A stretch of DNA of 64,000 nt from JAAYZQ01 sp034428935 (lineage in GTDB: Bacteria > Chloroflexota > Anaerolineae > JAAYZQ01): the NCBI GenBank assembly GCA_034428935.1, contig DAOUHB010000101.1:1-64000 (forward strand). The letters run 5' to 3'. Position 1 is the first letter of the stretch. Each line of letters begins with the position of its first letter. Positions 42,109 through 50,141 of the stretch are shown here, piece by piece. The notes beneath the pieces are model-generated. The model was not told the origin of the DNA. It ran no database searches and worked only from the letters and a program-made list of their open reading frames with translations. A program made the translations under genes and the position numbers.

Positions 42109-42138
42109 TTGGCGCTCCTGGCCGGGGCATGGTATAAT
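42109..42138 (+). promoter_or_regulatory. Promoter of the LysM/M23 lipoprotein gene
   Basis: TTGGCG (42109-42114), 18-nt spacer, TATAAT (42133-42138) with TGG before it (extended -10). It is about 70 bp from the divergent MscS promoter. Either of two ATGs (42179 or 42209) could be used. Confidence 0.65.
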
Positions 42139-42208
42139 ATCGGCATCAAGAGTGCTCTGGAGGCTGGCCGGGAGGGTGATGAATGGCAGCTATGCCCGGG
42201 GGCGAGGC

Positions 42209-43735
42209 ATGAACAAGGCCGCGCTCTTCCTGCTCGTGTTGCTGCTGGCCGTGAGTGGCTGTGCCCGCAAACAGGATCCCACGCCGGCGAGCGGCGAGGT
42301 TCGCCCCCCTCCCGGGAGCACGCCCGTCGCTGCCCGGGTCGAGCCCACGAATGCCCCGGTTTCGGAAGCGGGCCCGGGGCTGCTGCCCCTCGAGGCGCCG
42401 CCCTCGGAGCTCAGCGACGCCGGCGCCCAGCCATCGCCTGCCCCCCAGGTGTACACGGTGGTCGCGGGCGACACGCTGAGTGAAATCGCCCGGCGCTTTG
42501 GCTGCAACCTCCAGTCCCTCGTCGATGCCAACCAGCTCGCCGATCCCAATACCCTGCGGGTGGGGCAACAACTGCGCATCCCTGCCCTGGAGGTCGTTTC
42601 CGCGCCCTCGACCCGCCTGTTGCCCAACAGCGAGTTCGTCTACGGCCCGGCCTATGTCGATTTCGATACGGAGGCCTTTGTCCAGAAGCAGGGAGGCTAC
42701 CTGGCCGAGTATTCGGAGTGGCTCGGGGGCGAGCTGCTGAGCGGGGCCGAGGTCGTGGACCTGGTGGCCCACCACTACAGCGTTGGCCCGCGCCTGCTCC
42801 TGGCCATCATGGAGCTGCGCAGCAACTGGGTGACCGGCTCTGCCGGGCAGGTGTCGTCGCTGCCCCTGGGCTACAACGGCGGCGGCTGGGACCTCCTCAG
42901 CCGGCAGCTAGCCTGGGCCGCCGACGAACTGAATCGCGGCTACTATGACTGGCGCGGGCGAGGCATCGCGCCCCTCTCCTGGCCCGACGGAACCGTCAGC
43001 CATTATCCGCCGGATCTCAACGCCGCGACGGCCGGGTTGTATTATTTCTTCTCGCTGGACAGCGACAGGCGAGGGTGGGAAGTCCTGGTGGGCGATGGGC
43101 CGGGCAGCTTCCTGGAGGCATACCGGCAGCTCTTTGGCGATCCGGCGCGTTACGCCGTGGAGCCGCTCATCCCCGCCGACACCGCCATCCCGGAGCTGGT
43201 GCTGCCCTGGGCCCGGGGAGAGGACTGGTTCTACACCGGCGGGCCCCATGGCGCCTGGAGCGAAGGCAGCGCCTGGGCCGCGGTGGATTTTGTGCCCGAC
43301 GAGGGCTTCCTGGGCTGCCAGGCGGCCACGTCCTGGGCCAGGGCCGCCGCCGGTGGCCTGGTGGTCTATAGCGGCACGGGCGAGGTGAGCCTCGACCTGG
43401 ACGGCGACGGCTACGAGCAGACCGGCTGGGTGCTCTTTTACCTGCACCTCGCCACGGATGGCCGGGTGACCGAGGGCACGTACCTGAAGCAGGGCGATCC
43501 CGTCGGGCATCCCTCGTGCGAGGGCGGCTTTGCCGAGTCGACGCACCTGCACTTTGCCCGCAAGTACAACGGCGAGTGGATTGCCGCCGACGGGCCGCTG
43601 CCCCTGGTCCTCTCGGGCTGGCAGTTCTTCTCCGACGGCAAGGAATACGACGGCACCGCGGTGCGCGGCGGCGAGGAGCGCGTCGCGGCCGAAGCCCGCG
43701 ACCACTCGCTCAACGGCCTCCGGACCGACCGCTAG
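42209..43735 (+). CDS. LysM and M23-type peptidase lipoprotein
   Basis: A 508-residue lipoprotein: MNKAALFLLVLLLAVSGC with lipobox AVSGC, a proline-rich linker, one LysM domain (YTVVAGDTLSEIARRFGCN...VGQQLRIP, ~residues 92-135), a central region, and a C-terminal M23 metallopeptidase-like domain with GPHGAWSEGSAWAAVDF and the HxH of THLHFARKY. It likely binds and cuts peptidoglycan. An alternative ATG (42179) would add 10 residues. Followed 12 nt later by the TrmH-type gene. Confidence 0.87.
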   Translation: MNKAALFLLVLLLAVSGCARKQDPTPASGEVRPPPGSTPVAARVEPTNAPVSEAGPGLLPLEAPPSELSDAGAQPSPAPQVYTVVAGDTLSEIARRFGCNLQSLVDANQLADPNTLRVGQQLRIPALEVVSAPSTRLLPNSEFVYGPAYVDFDTEAFVQKQGGYLAEYSEWLGGELLSGAEVVDLVAHHYSVGPRLLLAIMELRSNWVTGSAGQVSSLPLGYNGGGWDLLSRQLAWAADELNRGYYDWRGRGIAPLSWPDGTVSHYPPDLNAATAGLYYFFSLDSDRRGWEVLVGDGPGSFLEAYRQLFGDPARYAVEPLIPADTAIPELVLPWARGEDWFYTGGPHGAWSEGSAWAAVDFVPDEGFLGCQAATSWARAAAGGLVVYSGTGEVSLDLDGDGYEQTGWVLFYLHLATDGRVTEGTYLKQGDPVGHPSCEGGFAESTHLHFARKYNGEWIAADGPLPLVLSGWQFFSDGKEYDGTAVRGGEERVAAEARDHSLNGLRTDR

Positions 43736-43747
43736 ACCCGCCCGGGC

Positions 43748-44587
43748 ATGCCTCTTCACATCACCAGCTTGCGGAATCCCAGGATCAAGGCCCTGCGCGC
43801 CCTTCGCCTGCGCAAGGTCCGCCAACAGGAGCGCCGTTTCCTCGTGGAGGGCATCCGCATCGTGGAGGAGGCCTTTGACCTGGGGGCGCCGGTGGAGACC
43901 CTGGTCTATGCCCCTGACCTGCTCGTGAGCGCCCGGGCTCGGGAGCTGGTGGAGCGGGCCGCCGGCGTGGAGCGGCTGGAGGTATCGGCCGAGGTCCTCA
44001 ACAGCCTGTCCGACCGCGAGCAGTCGCAGGGGCTCGCCGCCGTGGTGCGCATCGAGGATCGTCCCCTATCCAGCATCCCGGGGGGCGAGAGCCTGTTGGC
44101 GGTGGTGGCCTACCAGCTCCAGGACCCGGGGAATCTGGGCTCCATCGTGCGCACGGCCGATGCGGCCGGTGCCTCGGGCGTGGTCGTCGTGGCGCCCTCG
44201 GCCGACCTATACGATCCCCAGGCCGTGCGGGCTACCATGGGCTCGCTCTTTGCCCTGCCCATCGTCTGGCTGGACGATCCGGAGGCGCTGCTGTCCTGGT
44301 TTCAGGATCTGAGGGGGGAGGGGCTGCCGCTCCTGGTCGTCGCCTCATCGGCCCACGGCCGCGACACGCATTATGATGTGGGGTATTGCCGGCCCCTGGT
44401 GCTCCTCGCCGGCAGCGAGCGTTATGGCTTGCCGGCAGCCGTGCGAGAGGCGGCCGACGTCGACGTGCGCTTGCCCATGGCCGGGCGGGCCACGTCGCTC
44501 AACGTTTCGGCCGCCACGGCCGCCCTGCTTTACGAGATCCTTCGCCAACGGTTGTCTTGTCCTCCGCTGTCCGGCTCTGCTTCGTAG
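43748..44587 (+). CDS. TrmH/SpoU-family RNA 2'-O-methyltransferase
   Basis: A 279-residue SPOUT enzyme. The N-terminal substrate-binding domain (ERRFLVEGIRIVEEAFDLGAP) is followed by the knot motifs NLGSIVRTADAAGASGVVVV, LLAGSERYGLP, and RATSLNVSAATAALLYEILRQ. It would methylate a ribose in rRNA. Its 3' end overlaps the convergent histidine-kinase gene by 89 nt (44499-44587), so both C-termini read through each other. Confidence 0.93.
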   Translation: MPLHITSLRNPRIKALRALRLRKVRQQERRFLVEGIRIVEEAFDLGAPVETLVYAPDLLVSARARELVERAAGVERLEVSAEVLNSLSDREQSQGLAAVVRIEDRPLSSIPGGESLLAVVAYQLQDPGNLGSIVRTADAAGASGVVVVAPSADLYDPQAVRATMGSLFALPIVWLDDPEALLSWFQDLRGEGLPLLVVASSAHGRDTHYDVGYCRPLVLLAGSERYGLPAAVREAADVDVRLPMAGRATSLNVSAATAALLYEILRQRLSCPPLSGSAS

Positions 44588-46496
44588 GAGCCTTCAGCCC
44601 TGGCTCTTCTTGCGGCGGGGGCTCCAGCGGCAGCCAGACGACAAAGGTGCTGCCCGCGCCCACCTTGCTTTGCACCTCGATGCGGCCGCCGTGGGCCTGC
44701 ACGATCCCCAGGCTGACCGACAGGCCGAGCCCCGTCCCTTCGTCCACGGCCCGGGTCGTGAAAAAGGGCTCAAAGACGCGCGTCAGGTTCTCTGCCGGAA
44801 TCCCCTCCCCGGTGTCGATGAAGGACGCTGCCACGCCCTCGCCACAGAGCTCGCTGCGCACGGTCAGCGTACCTCCATGGGGCATGGCCTGGAGGGCATT
44901 GATGCACAGGTTGAGAAAGACCTGCTTCATCCGGCTGGCGTCCATCGCCGGGCAGGGCAGGTTGGGCTCGTACTGCTCCAGGATGATGATGCCCTTGTTC
45001 TCCAGGCGCTGGCGAAGAAGAAGCAGCGACTGCTGGAGCAGAGCGTTGAGGTCGACCCGGTCGATGATATAGTCGTGCGGCTCCGCAAAGTCGAGCAAGC
45101 TCCGGACAATGTCTCGGGCCTTGGCCGCCTGGCGGCAGATGGCCTCCAACCTGCGTCGCGCCCGGGCATCGGAAGGAGTTTGTTCCAGGAGCATTTCGGT
45201 GTAGCCCAGGATCGAAGTCAGGGGAGTGTTCAGCTCATGGGCCACACCAGCGGCCAGATCGCCCACGGCCGCCATCTTGGCCGTCTGCACGAGCTGGGTC
45301 TGCGCCTGGCTCAACTCGCGCAGGCGCTCCTGCAGGTTCTCGTAAAGTTGAGCATTCTCAAGGGCAATGGCTGCCGACGACGCCAGCGACTCGACCATGG
45401 GCACGGCGCCCGTTCCCAGGCGGCCCGGCCGCGAATCCAGCGCCTGGATGACACCGACCATCTTGCCCTTGATGCGAAGCGGCACGCTCAGGATGGAGCG
45501 CATCTGGATGCCTGTCTCCTCGTCTACCCCAGGATAGTGGCGGGGATCGCACTGTGTATCGGTCACGAGGAGGCTCTTGCCGTTCTGGGCCACCGAGCCC
45601 GCCAGGCCCTGGCCCGGGCTCAACCGCCAGCCGCGCACCTTGGCTGCGTGGGCGCCGGCGGCGCGGCGGCAGACGAGATCTCTGCTGTCCTCGTCCAGCA
45701 GCCACACGGAACAGGCCTGCACGTTCAGCAGCTCGCGGATCTGTCTGACGACCGTGACGAGCACCTGGTCGAGGTCGAGGGAGGCATTGAGGGCCTGGCC
45801 CGCGGCGTTCAGGCGCTCCAGGTCCATGTTGCGCCGCTGAAAGGCGTCTTCGGCCCGCTTTTTGCGGAGCGACACGGCGGCCAGGTGCGCAAACAACTTG
45901 AGGACGTCATCAGGCGGGATCTGGACACCCCGCGGCATGACCAGGACGGACGAACCCAGCAGCTCTCCACCGTGGCAGAAGGCCAGTCCGGCAAAATAGT
46001 CGATCCCGAAGGCTTGCTGCACCGCGGCACTCACGGGCCCGGGTATGGCGCCAAAGGTGGTCGCCGTAAGAGTTTTCTCAAAGCGCAACACGGTGTCGAG
46101 CATTTCCTGATACAGCTCGCGGCTCACGCGAAAGCGCATGCCCAGCGGCTTGCGGCGGAGCAGCGAGGCCAGACGGGTGAGGTATGGCCGGGCAGGGACA
46201 ACCGTCGTCAGGACCAGATCCTGGCTATCCTGGTCGTACAGCGAGATGCTGACGGCCATGGCGCCCGTCAGGCCGCGCAGGCTTTCGGCGATGAGCGACA
46301 GCAGGTCGGCCTCCGGCGGAGCGGCGGCCAGATCGATGGCCAGGCGGCTGACCGCTGCCAGGCTCTGGGCCTGTCGCTCGTTCTGCGCCTCGGTACTGGA
46401 TCTCGAGGCTTCCGCCGCCTGAAAGCCAGTGAGCTGTGATCGGAGTTCGTCTAGTTCGCGCAGCAACGAGTCGCGGCTGCGCACTTCTGAGGTCAT
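44499..46496 (-). CDS. Cytoplasmic GAF-domain histidine kinase
   Basis: A 665-residue kinase without membrane helices. An N-terminal coiled coil (residues ~3-30) is followed by two GAF domains (~35-230 and ~245-415), a HisKA dimerisation domain with VAHELNTPLTSILGYTEML (phospho-acceptor His), and a HATPase_c domain with N box NLCINALQAM, G1 DTGEGI and G2 GTGLGLSVSLG. GGAG 9 nt before the ATG at 46496 sets the start. No response regulator is next to it. The last ~30 residues overlap the TrmH gene and are variable. Confidence 0.92.
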   Translation of the reverse strand: MTSEVRSRDSLLRELDELRSQLTGFQAAEASRSSTEAQNERQAQSLAAVSRLAIDLAAAPPEADLLSLIAESLRGLTGAMAVSISLYDQDSQDLVLTTVVPARPYLTRLASLLRRKPLGMRFRVSRELYQEMLDTVLRFEKTLTATTFGAIPGPVSAAVQQAFGIDYFAGLAFCHGGELLGSSVLVMPRGVQIPPDDVLKLFAHLAAVSLRKKRAEDAFQRRNMDLERLNAAGQALNASLDLDQVLVTVVRQIRELLNVQACSVWLLDEDSRDLVCRRAAGAHAAKVRGWRLSPGQGLAGSVAQNGKSLLVTDTQCDPRHYPGVDEETGIQMRSILSVPLRIKGKMVGVIQALDSRPGRLGTGAVPMVESLASSAAIALENAQLYENLQERLRELSQAQTQLVQTAKMAAVGDLAAGVAHELNTPLTSILGYTEMLLEQTPSDARARRRLEAICRQAAKARDIVRSLLDFAEPHDYIIDRVDLNALLQQSLLLLRQRLENKGIIILEQYEPNLPCPAMDASRMKQVFLNLCINALQAMPHGGTLTVRSELCGEGVAASFIDTGEGIPAENLTRVFEPFFTTRAVDEGTGLGLSVSLGIVQAHGGRIEVQSKVGAGSTFVVWLPLEPPPQEEPGLKAPTKQSRTAEDKTTVGEGSRKAGRPWRPKR

Positions 46497-46560
46497 GATG
46501 TCCGTCTCCATATCAGAGGACGTCAGCCGGGCAAACGCGGGAAGAACGGAACCGGCCACC

Positions 46561-46589
46561 AGTATACACCATGTTGCCGCAGAAGGCAA
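46561..46589 (-). promoter_or_regulatory. Promoter of the histidine kinase
   Basis: Minus strand: TTGCCT (46584-46589), 17-nt spacer, TATACT (46561-46566). The start is near 46554, about 58 nt before the ATG. Confidence 0.65.
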
Positions 46590-46661
46590 ACCACGACCTT
46601 TGCCGATCGTGTAGTTTTGTGCAATTGGAGAGTGCGGGGTTGTGTGCGGGGAACGGAACTG

Positions 46662-46692
46662 GCCCCCCTGCCGCCATCGGCGGCAGGGGGGC
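46662..46692 (-). terminator. Perfect 14-bp hairpin after the GNAT gene
   Basis: Arms 46662-46675 and 46679-46692 are perfect complements with a 3-nt loop, 8 nt past the GNAT stop. Lacks a T-run on the minus strand, but ends the MFS-GNAT-RIO-GNAT run. Confidence 0.65.
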
Positions 46693-46700
46693 TTTGCCAC

Positions 46701-47750
46701 CTACATTTCCTTGCGGTAGGTGGTCATGCGCTTGACCACCTGGAACCCCATGCTCTTGTAGAGCTGCAGGGCGCCGTTGGGATTCTGAGCGTCGACGCCC
46801 AGGGCCGCCTCGGTCATGCCCAGGTCCTTGAGCAGGCGAAAGCTGCGGGCGATGAGGGCCTTGGCCAGGCCCTGGCGGCGCCAGGGGCGGCGCACGCTGA
46901 TGCCCTCGGTGTAGCCCCGCAGCCGGCCGTACTCCTTGTTCTGCGCGTGGTCGATAAAGTTCTGCACCATGCCGGCCACCTCGTCGCCGTCCCAGGCCAC
47001 CTGCCACAGCTCGGGCATAAAGGTCGGTGCTTCCCGCCAGCTTTCCAGCTCTTGCTCCCACTCGTGTTCACTGAAGCCCCAGTGGTCGCGAAAGGCCTCC
47101 TTGGCCGCATCCCAGATCTGGGGGATCTGCTCGGGCTGCACCGGCCGAACTTCCAGGCCGGGGGGCAGGGGCAGATCCGGGATGTTCTCCAGGTCCGGGC
47201 GCACCATCTCAAAACCGTAGCGGACCCCCTCGTAGCCTTCCTCGCCGAGGAGCCGTTCCCAGTGGACCTCGCCGTCTTCGGCCCAGGCGTCCAGGAAGCG
47301 GGGCCCGTCGTCGGGATGCTCCGCGGCGATCTGGCGCAGGCGCTCTTCGTTGCGGTGCAGCATGGCCCGCCGGATGCCTTTGCCCCGCCACTCGGGCAGG
47401 AGGAAGACAAAGTGCGGGTAGCGCCGCAGGCCGCTGGCTTCCTGATCCCAGAAGACCCGCCCGTAGCCCACGACCTGCCCCTTGACCTCGGCAAAGATCA
47501 TATCGCGGTAGGGATCGCAGTTGTACAGGTGGCGGTAATTGCGGGCGATGTCTTCGAGGGTGTCGGTGCGCTCCACCCCGTCGGCTTCCTTGGACCCCTC
47601 GATGACAGCCAGCATCGACGGGTAGTCCACCTCGCCGCGGAATCCGCGAAAGACCAGGCCGGGCACCGACGGCGTGGCCGTCGGGGGACGCCCCGTCTCG
47701 GCGTCCCGGGTCACCGAATTCGTAATTCTTGTCTGTTCTCGTACCAACAT
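46701..47750 (-). CDS. Tandem GNAT N-acetyltransferase (last gene of the attenuator operon)
   Basis: A 349-residue double GNAT. The first half (residues ~30-170) has LLPEWRGKGIRRAMLHR; the second half has FRDHWGFSEHEWEQELESW and the acetyl-CoA loop RRPWRRQGLAKALIARSF, then GVDAQNPNGALQLYKSMGF. The FRDHWG signature is shared with the GNAT upstream and with mycothiol-synthase-like tandem GNATs. It would transfer an acetyl or acyl group to an amine; substrate unknown. 23 nt after the RIO kinase stop. Confidence 0.88.
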   Translation of the reverse strand: MLVREQTRITNSVTRDAETGRPPTATPSVPGLVFRGFRGEVDYPSMLAVIEGSKEADGVERTDTLEDIARNYRHLYNCDPYRDMIFAEVKGQVVGYGRVFWDQEASGLRRYPHFVFLLPEWRGKGIRRAMLHRNEERLRQIAAEHPDDGPRFLDAWAEDGEVHWERLLGEEGYEGVRYGFEMVRPDLENIPDLPLPPGLEVRPVQPEQIPQIWDAAKEAFRDHWGFSEHEWEQELESWREAPTFMPELWQVAWDGDEVAGMVQNFIDHAQNKEYGRLRGYTEGISVRRPWRRQGLAKALIARSFRLLKDLGMTEAALGVDAQNPNGALQLYKSMGFQVVKRMTTYRKEM

Positions 47751-47773
47751 CTCGGTTGCCTCTTTCGTTGCGT

Positions 47774-48802
47774 TCAGGACTCTTGCAGAGCCAGTTCCAT
47801 TTCCAACCGCGATTGGTCGGCGGCCGCGTCCTCCGGGTCGATCTCGGCCACGTGACGGCGCCACAGATCTCTGGCGATGGCCTCCGGATCGCAGTCCACG
47901 CCCTGGGCCGCAAAGTACTCGCACGTGCGCAAGATGTCACGCTCCAGGATCATGCGGGCCCTGGGATTGCTGTGCAGGTTGACCACCTGCGGAAAGTCGA
48001 TGATGGTGATTGCGCCCTCCCAGTAGAGCACGTTGTAGGCCGAGAGGTCGCCGTGGATCAGGTCGTGATGCAGCATGTGATCCACGTTGCGCAACACCTC
48101 GCGGAACAGCTCCTGCGCCTCCTCGGCCTCCAGCTCCACGCTGTTCAGCGTCGGTGCGGCCATGGCCCGGTCGCCGTGGTAGCTCATCAGGATGGCATTG
48201 TCGCTGGCATGGATGGGCCGCGGCACGGCGGCGCCGGCCTCGTACAGCCGTTCCATGGCCGTGAACTCGTACAGCAGCCACGACGTGTGGGCGGCCTGCT
48301 GCCCAAAGGCCGACTTGCTGCGGATGGCGCGCTCGATATAGCCCGAGTCGCGGCCCGCCGGCTTGCCGCTGCCGACCAGGATCTCCCGGCCGTGGCGGTA
48401 CATGGCGTCGTTGCGCAGGTTGCGGAACATGCGCGGCCGGTAGACCTTGGCCGCCACCAGCTCCAGGCCGGTGGCGGGATGCGCCTGGCAGAGATAGACG
48501 CTGGCTTCCTTGCCGCCCTTGATCGCCGACAGGACGTCGGTGATGAGCCCTTCGTTGTAAAAGGCGTGCAGCGACGACAGGAGCCAGCCGCTCTCGTAGC
48601 GCGACGGCGTGTACGTCGTCTCGAAGCCCAGCTCCACGTCCGACAGGTCATCCGTCAGCTCGGCCAGGATTTGCCCCTGGGCCTTTTTGGGTTTGTGGTT
48701 CCCCTTTCGCTTTCCGTTCCGTCCCGCGGGTAGGCCCGGGGTCGGGTCGTAAAGATCTTCGTATCGTTCGTATTTGTCCAGGTAAGAGTCGTCACTCGTC
48801 AC
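47774..48802 (-). CDS. RIO1-like atypical serine/threonine kinase
   Basis: A 342-residue RIO kinase: nucleotide-binding GGKEASVYLC, the ATP Lys in LVAAKVYRP, catalytic loop LIHGDLSAYNVLYW (Asp) and metal-binding ITIIDFPQVV. In eukaryotes and archaea RIO kinases act in ribosome biogenesis; bacterial members are little known. A GTG at 48802 has AAGGAG 9 nt before it and is chosen; a TTG at 48829 overlapping the upstream small ORF by 4 nt (TTGA) is the alternative. Lies within the MFS-GNAT operon, which links it to drug or translation stress. Confidence 0.9.
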   Translation of the reverse strand: MTSDDSYLDKYERYEDLYDPTPGLPAGRNGKRKGNHKPKKAQGQILAELTDDLSDVELGFETTYTPSRYESGWLLSSLHAFYNEGLITDVLSAIKGGKEASVYLCQAHPATGLELVAAKVYRPRMFRNLRNDAMYRHGREILVGSGKPAGRDSGYIERAIRSKSAFGQQAAHTSWLLYEFTAMERLYEAGAAVPRPIHASDNAILMSYHGDRAMAAPTLNSVELEAEEAQELFREVLRNVDHMLHHDLIHGDLSAYNVLYWEGAITIIDFPQVVNLHSNPRARMILERDILRTCEYFAAQGVDCDPEAIARDLWRRHVAEIDPEDAAADQSRLEMELALQES

Positions 48803-48825
48803 CGTTGGAATCTCCTTCAAAATGG

Positions 48826-49017
48826 TCAAGTACCTGGCCCTCGCCGGGTGCTGCCCCGGGGGTCCGGGGCCGGGATGACGGTCAGGCTCGGTCCTCGCCG
48901 GCCTGCCTTCCCGGTCGGCGGCCCTGCCCGATGGGCGTGGCCCGGCGACAGGCGATCCGTATTTCGCTCGATGTTTTTGCCCACGTCTGACACATCGCTT
49001 TCCTCTATCTCAACCAT
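48826..49017 (-). CDS. Small ORF upstream of the RIO kinase (63 aa)
   Basis: A 63-residue frame with a strong ribosome site (AAAGGAGGG, 8 nt) before ATG. The first ~20 residues are acidic (MVEIEESDVSDVGKNIERN), the rest is Gly/Pro/Arg-rich and of low complexity. Ends 23 nt before the RIO GTG. May be a small regulatory or leader protein that couples translation to RIO, or a chance frame. Confidence 0.4.
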   Translation of the reverse strand: MVEIEESDVSDVGKNIERNTDRLSPGHAHRAGPPTGKAGRRGPSLTVIPAPDPRGSTRRGPGT

Positions 49018-49077
49018 CAAGGAAACCCTCCTTTCTGTGGCACAGGCTGGTGCCTCGTCGTCGTTGTTCAGTCTCGT

Positions 49078-50067
49078 TTAGCCGGCTAGGTTGCCGTTGT
49101 GCAGTGCGCGGCGATAGACCGCCGTGGTCTTGCGGACCTGGAAGCCCATCTGCTCGTAGATGCGCACCGCGCCTGTCAGGTTCTCGGCGTCGGCGCCCAG
49201 GTGAGCAAACTCCATGCCCGCCTCCCGGAGCGTCCGCAGGCTGTGCGCCAGCAGGGCCGTCCCCAGCCCGAGCCGGCGGTACTCGCGCAGCACGCCCAGG
49301 ATGCTGACCACGCCCTCCTGCCGACCCGTCTCGGCGATCCAGTCCGGATCGATCTTGTTCAGGCAGATGCCCGCCATCTTGCCCGTGGCCTCCTCCTCGG
49401 CGATGAACCACAGCTCGGGCCGGAAGTGGGGCTGGTAGACCCAGTGCTCGTACTCCTCGTAAGAAAAGGCGGTCCAGCCCCAGTGGTCGCGGAACGAGTC
49501 CACGTCCACGCGGTAGACGGCCTCCATGTCGCGGCTCGGTTCGAAGGTGCGCAGGCGAAAGCCGGACGGCGTCTCTGCCGGGGGCAGGCCGTCGTTGATG
49601 GGCCGCGCCATGTCAAAGAAGTAGCGCACCCGGTGCATGCCAAAGCCCTCGAACAGGGCCCGCCGGTCTTCTTCGATATCGCGGCCGCTGCCCTGCAAGT
49701 ATGCCGGCTTGTCGCCCAGCCCCTGCAGCCGTTGCGTGGCCCGGTGGTATAGGGTCTCCATCAGGTGCCGGCCGATGCCCAGGCGGCGCCAGCGAGGGTG
49801 GACCATTCCCCAGGTGTAAAAGAGAGTAGGAGCGTTCTCCTCGCCGGCTCGCATCAAGAAGTCGGCATAGGCCACCAGGCGGCCGTTCTTCCAGGCAAGG
49901 AAGCAGTCGGTTTCGGGATGGTAGTTCGGCCACGTCATCTCGTGCTGCATCCCGTCCAGGGTCACGGCCCGCTCGAGTTGATCGTATTCATTTGCCTCGT
50001 TGATCATTGCCACCAGCGCCGGCAGATCCTCGGGCCGGTAGTTGCGTACGATTACGTTCGCTGGCAT
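49078..50067 (-). CDS. Tandem GNAT N-acetyltransferase
   Basis: A 329-residue double GNAT (first half ~residues 5-165 with RRLGIGRHLMETLYH; second half with FRDHWGWTAFSYEEYEHW, REYRRLGLGTALLAHSL and GADAENLTGAVRIYEQMGF). It is a paralogue of the last operon gene. AAGGAGGG 5 nt before the ATG at 50067 sets the start; a longer open frame upstream is a shadow of the MFS gene. 74 nt after the MFS stop. Confidence 0.9.
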   Translation of the reverse strand: MPANVIVRNYRPEDLPALVAMINEANEYDQLERAVTLDGMQHEMTWPNYHPETDCFLAWKNGRLVAYADFLMRAGEENAPTLFYTWGMVHPRWRRLGIGRHLMETLYHRATQRLQGLGDKPAYLQGSGRDIEEDRRALFEGFGMHRVRYFFDMARPINDGLPPAETPSGFRLRTFEPSRDMEAVYRVDVDSFRDHWGWTAFSYEEYEHWVYQPHFRPELWFIAEEEATGKMAGICLNKIDPDWIAETGRQEGVVSILGVLREYRRLGLGTALLAHSLRTLREAGMEFAHLGADAENLTGAVRIYEQMGFQVRKTTAVYRRALHNGNLAG

Positions 50068-50141
50068 GTTTCCCTCCTTGATTGACTTCCACTGTGTAGG
50101 CCGGTTCGCTTGTCTTGCAACGCCTCGGGTTGTTGTTACGC

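Noticed and set aside
48827..48829. TTG start for the RIO kinase
   Set aside because: A GTG at 48802 has a clear AAGGAG at good spacing; the TTG has none, although its 4-nt overlap with the small ORF keeps it possible.
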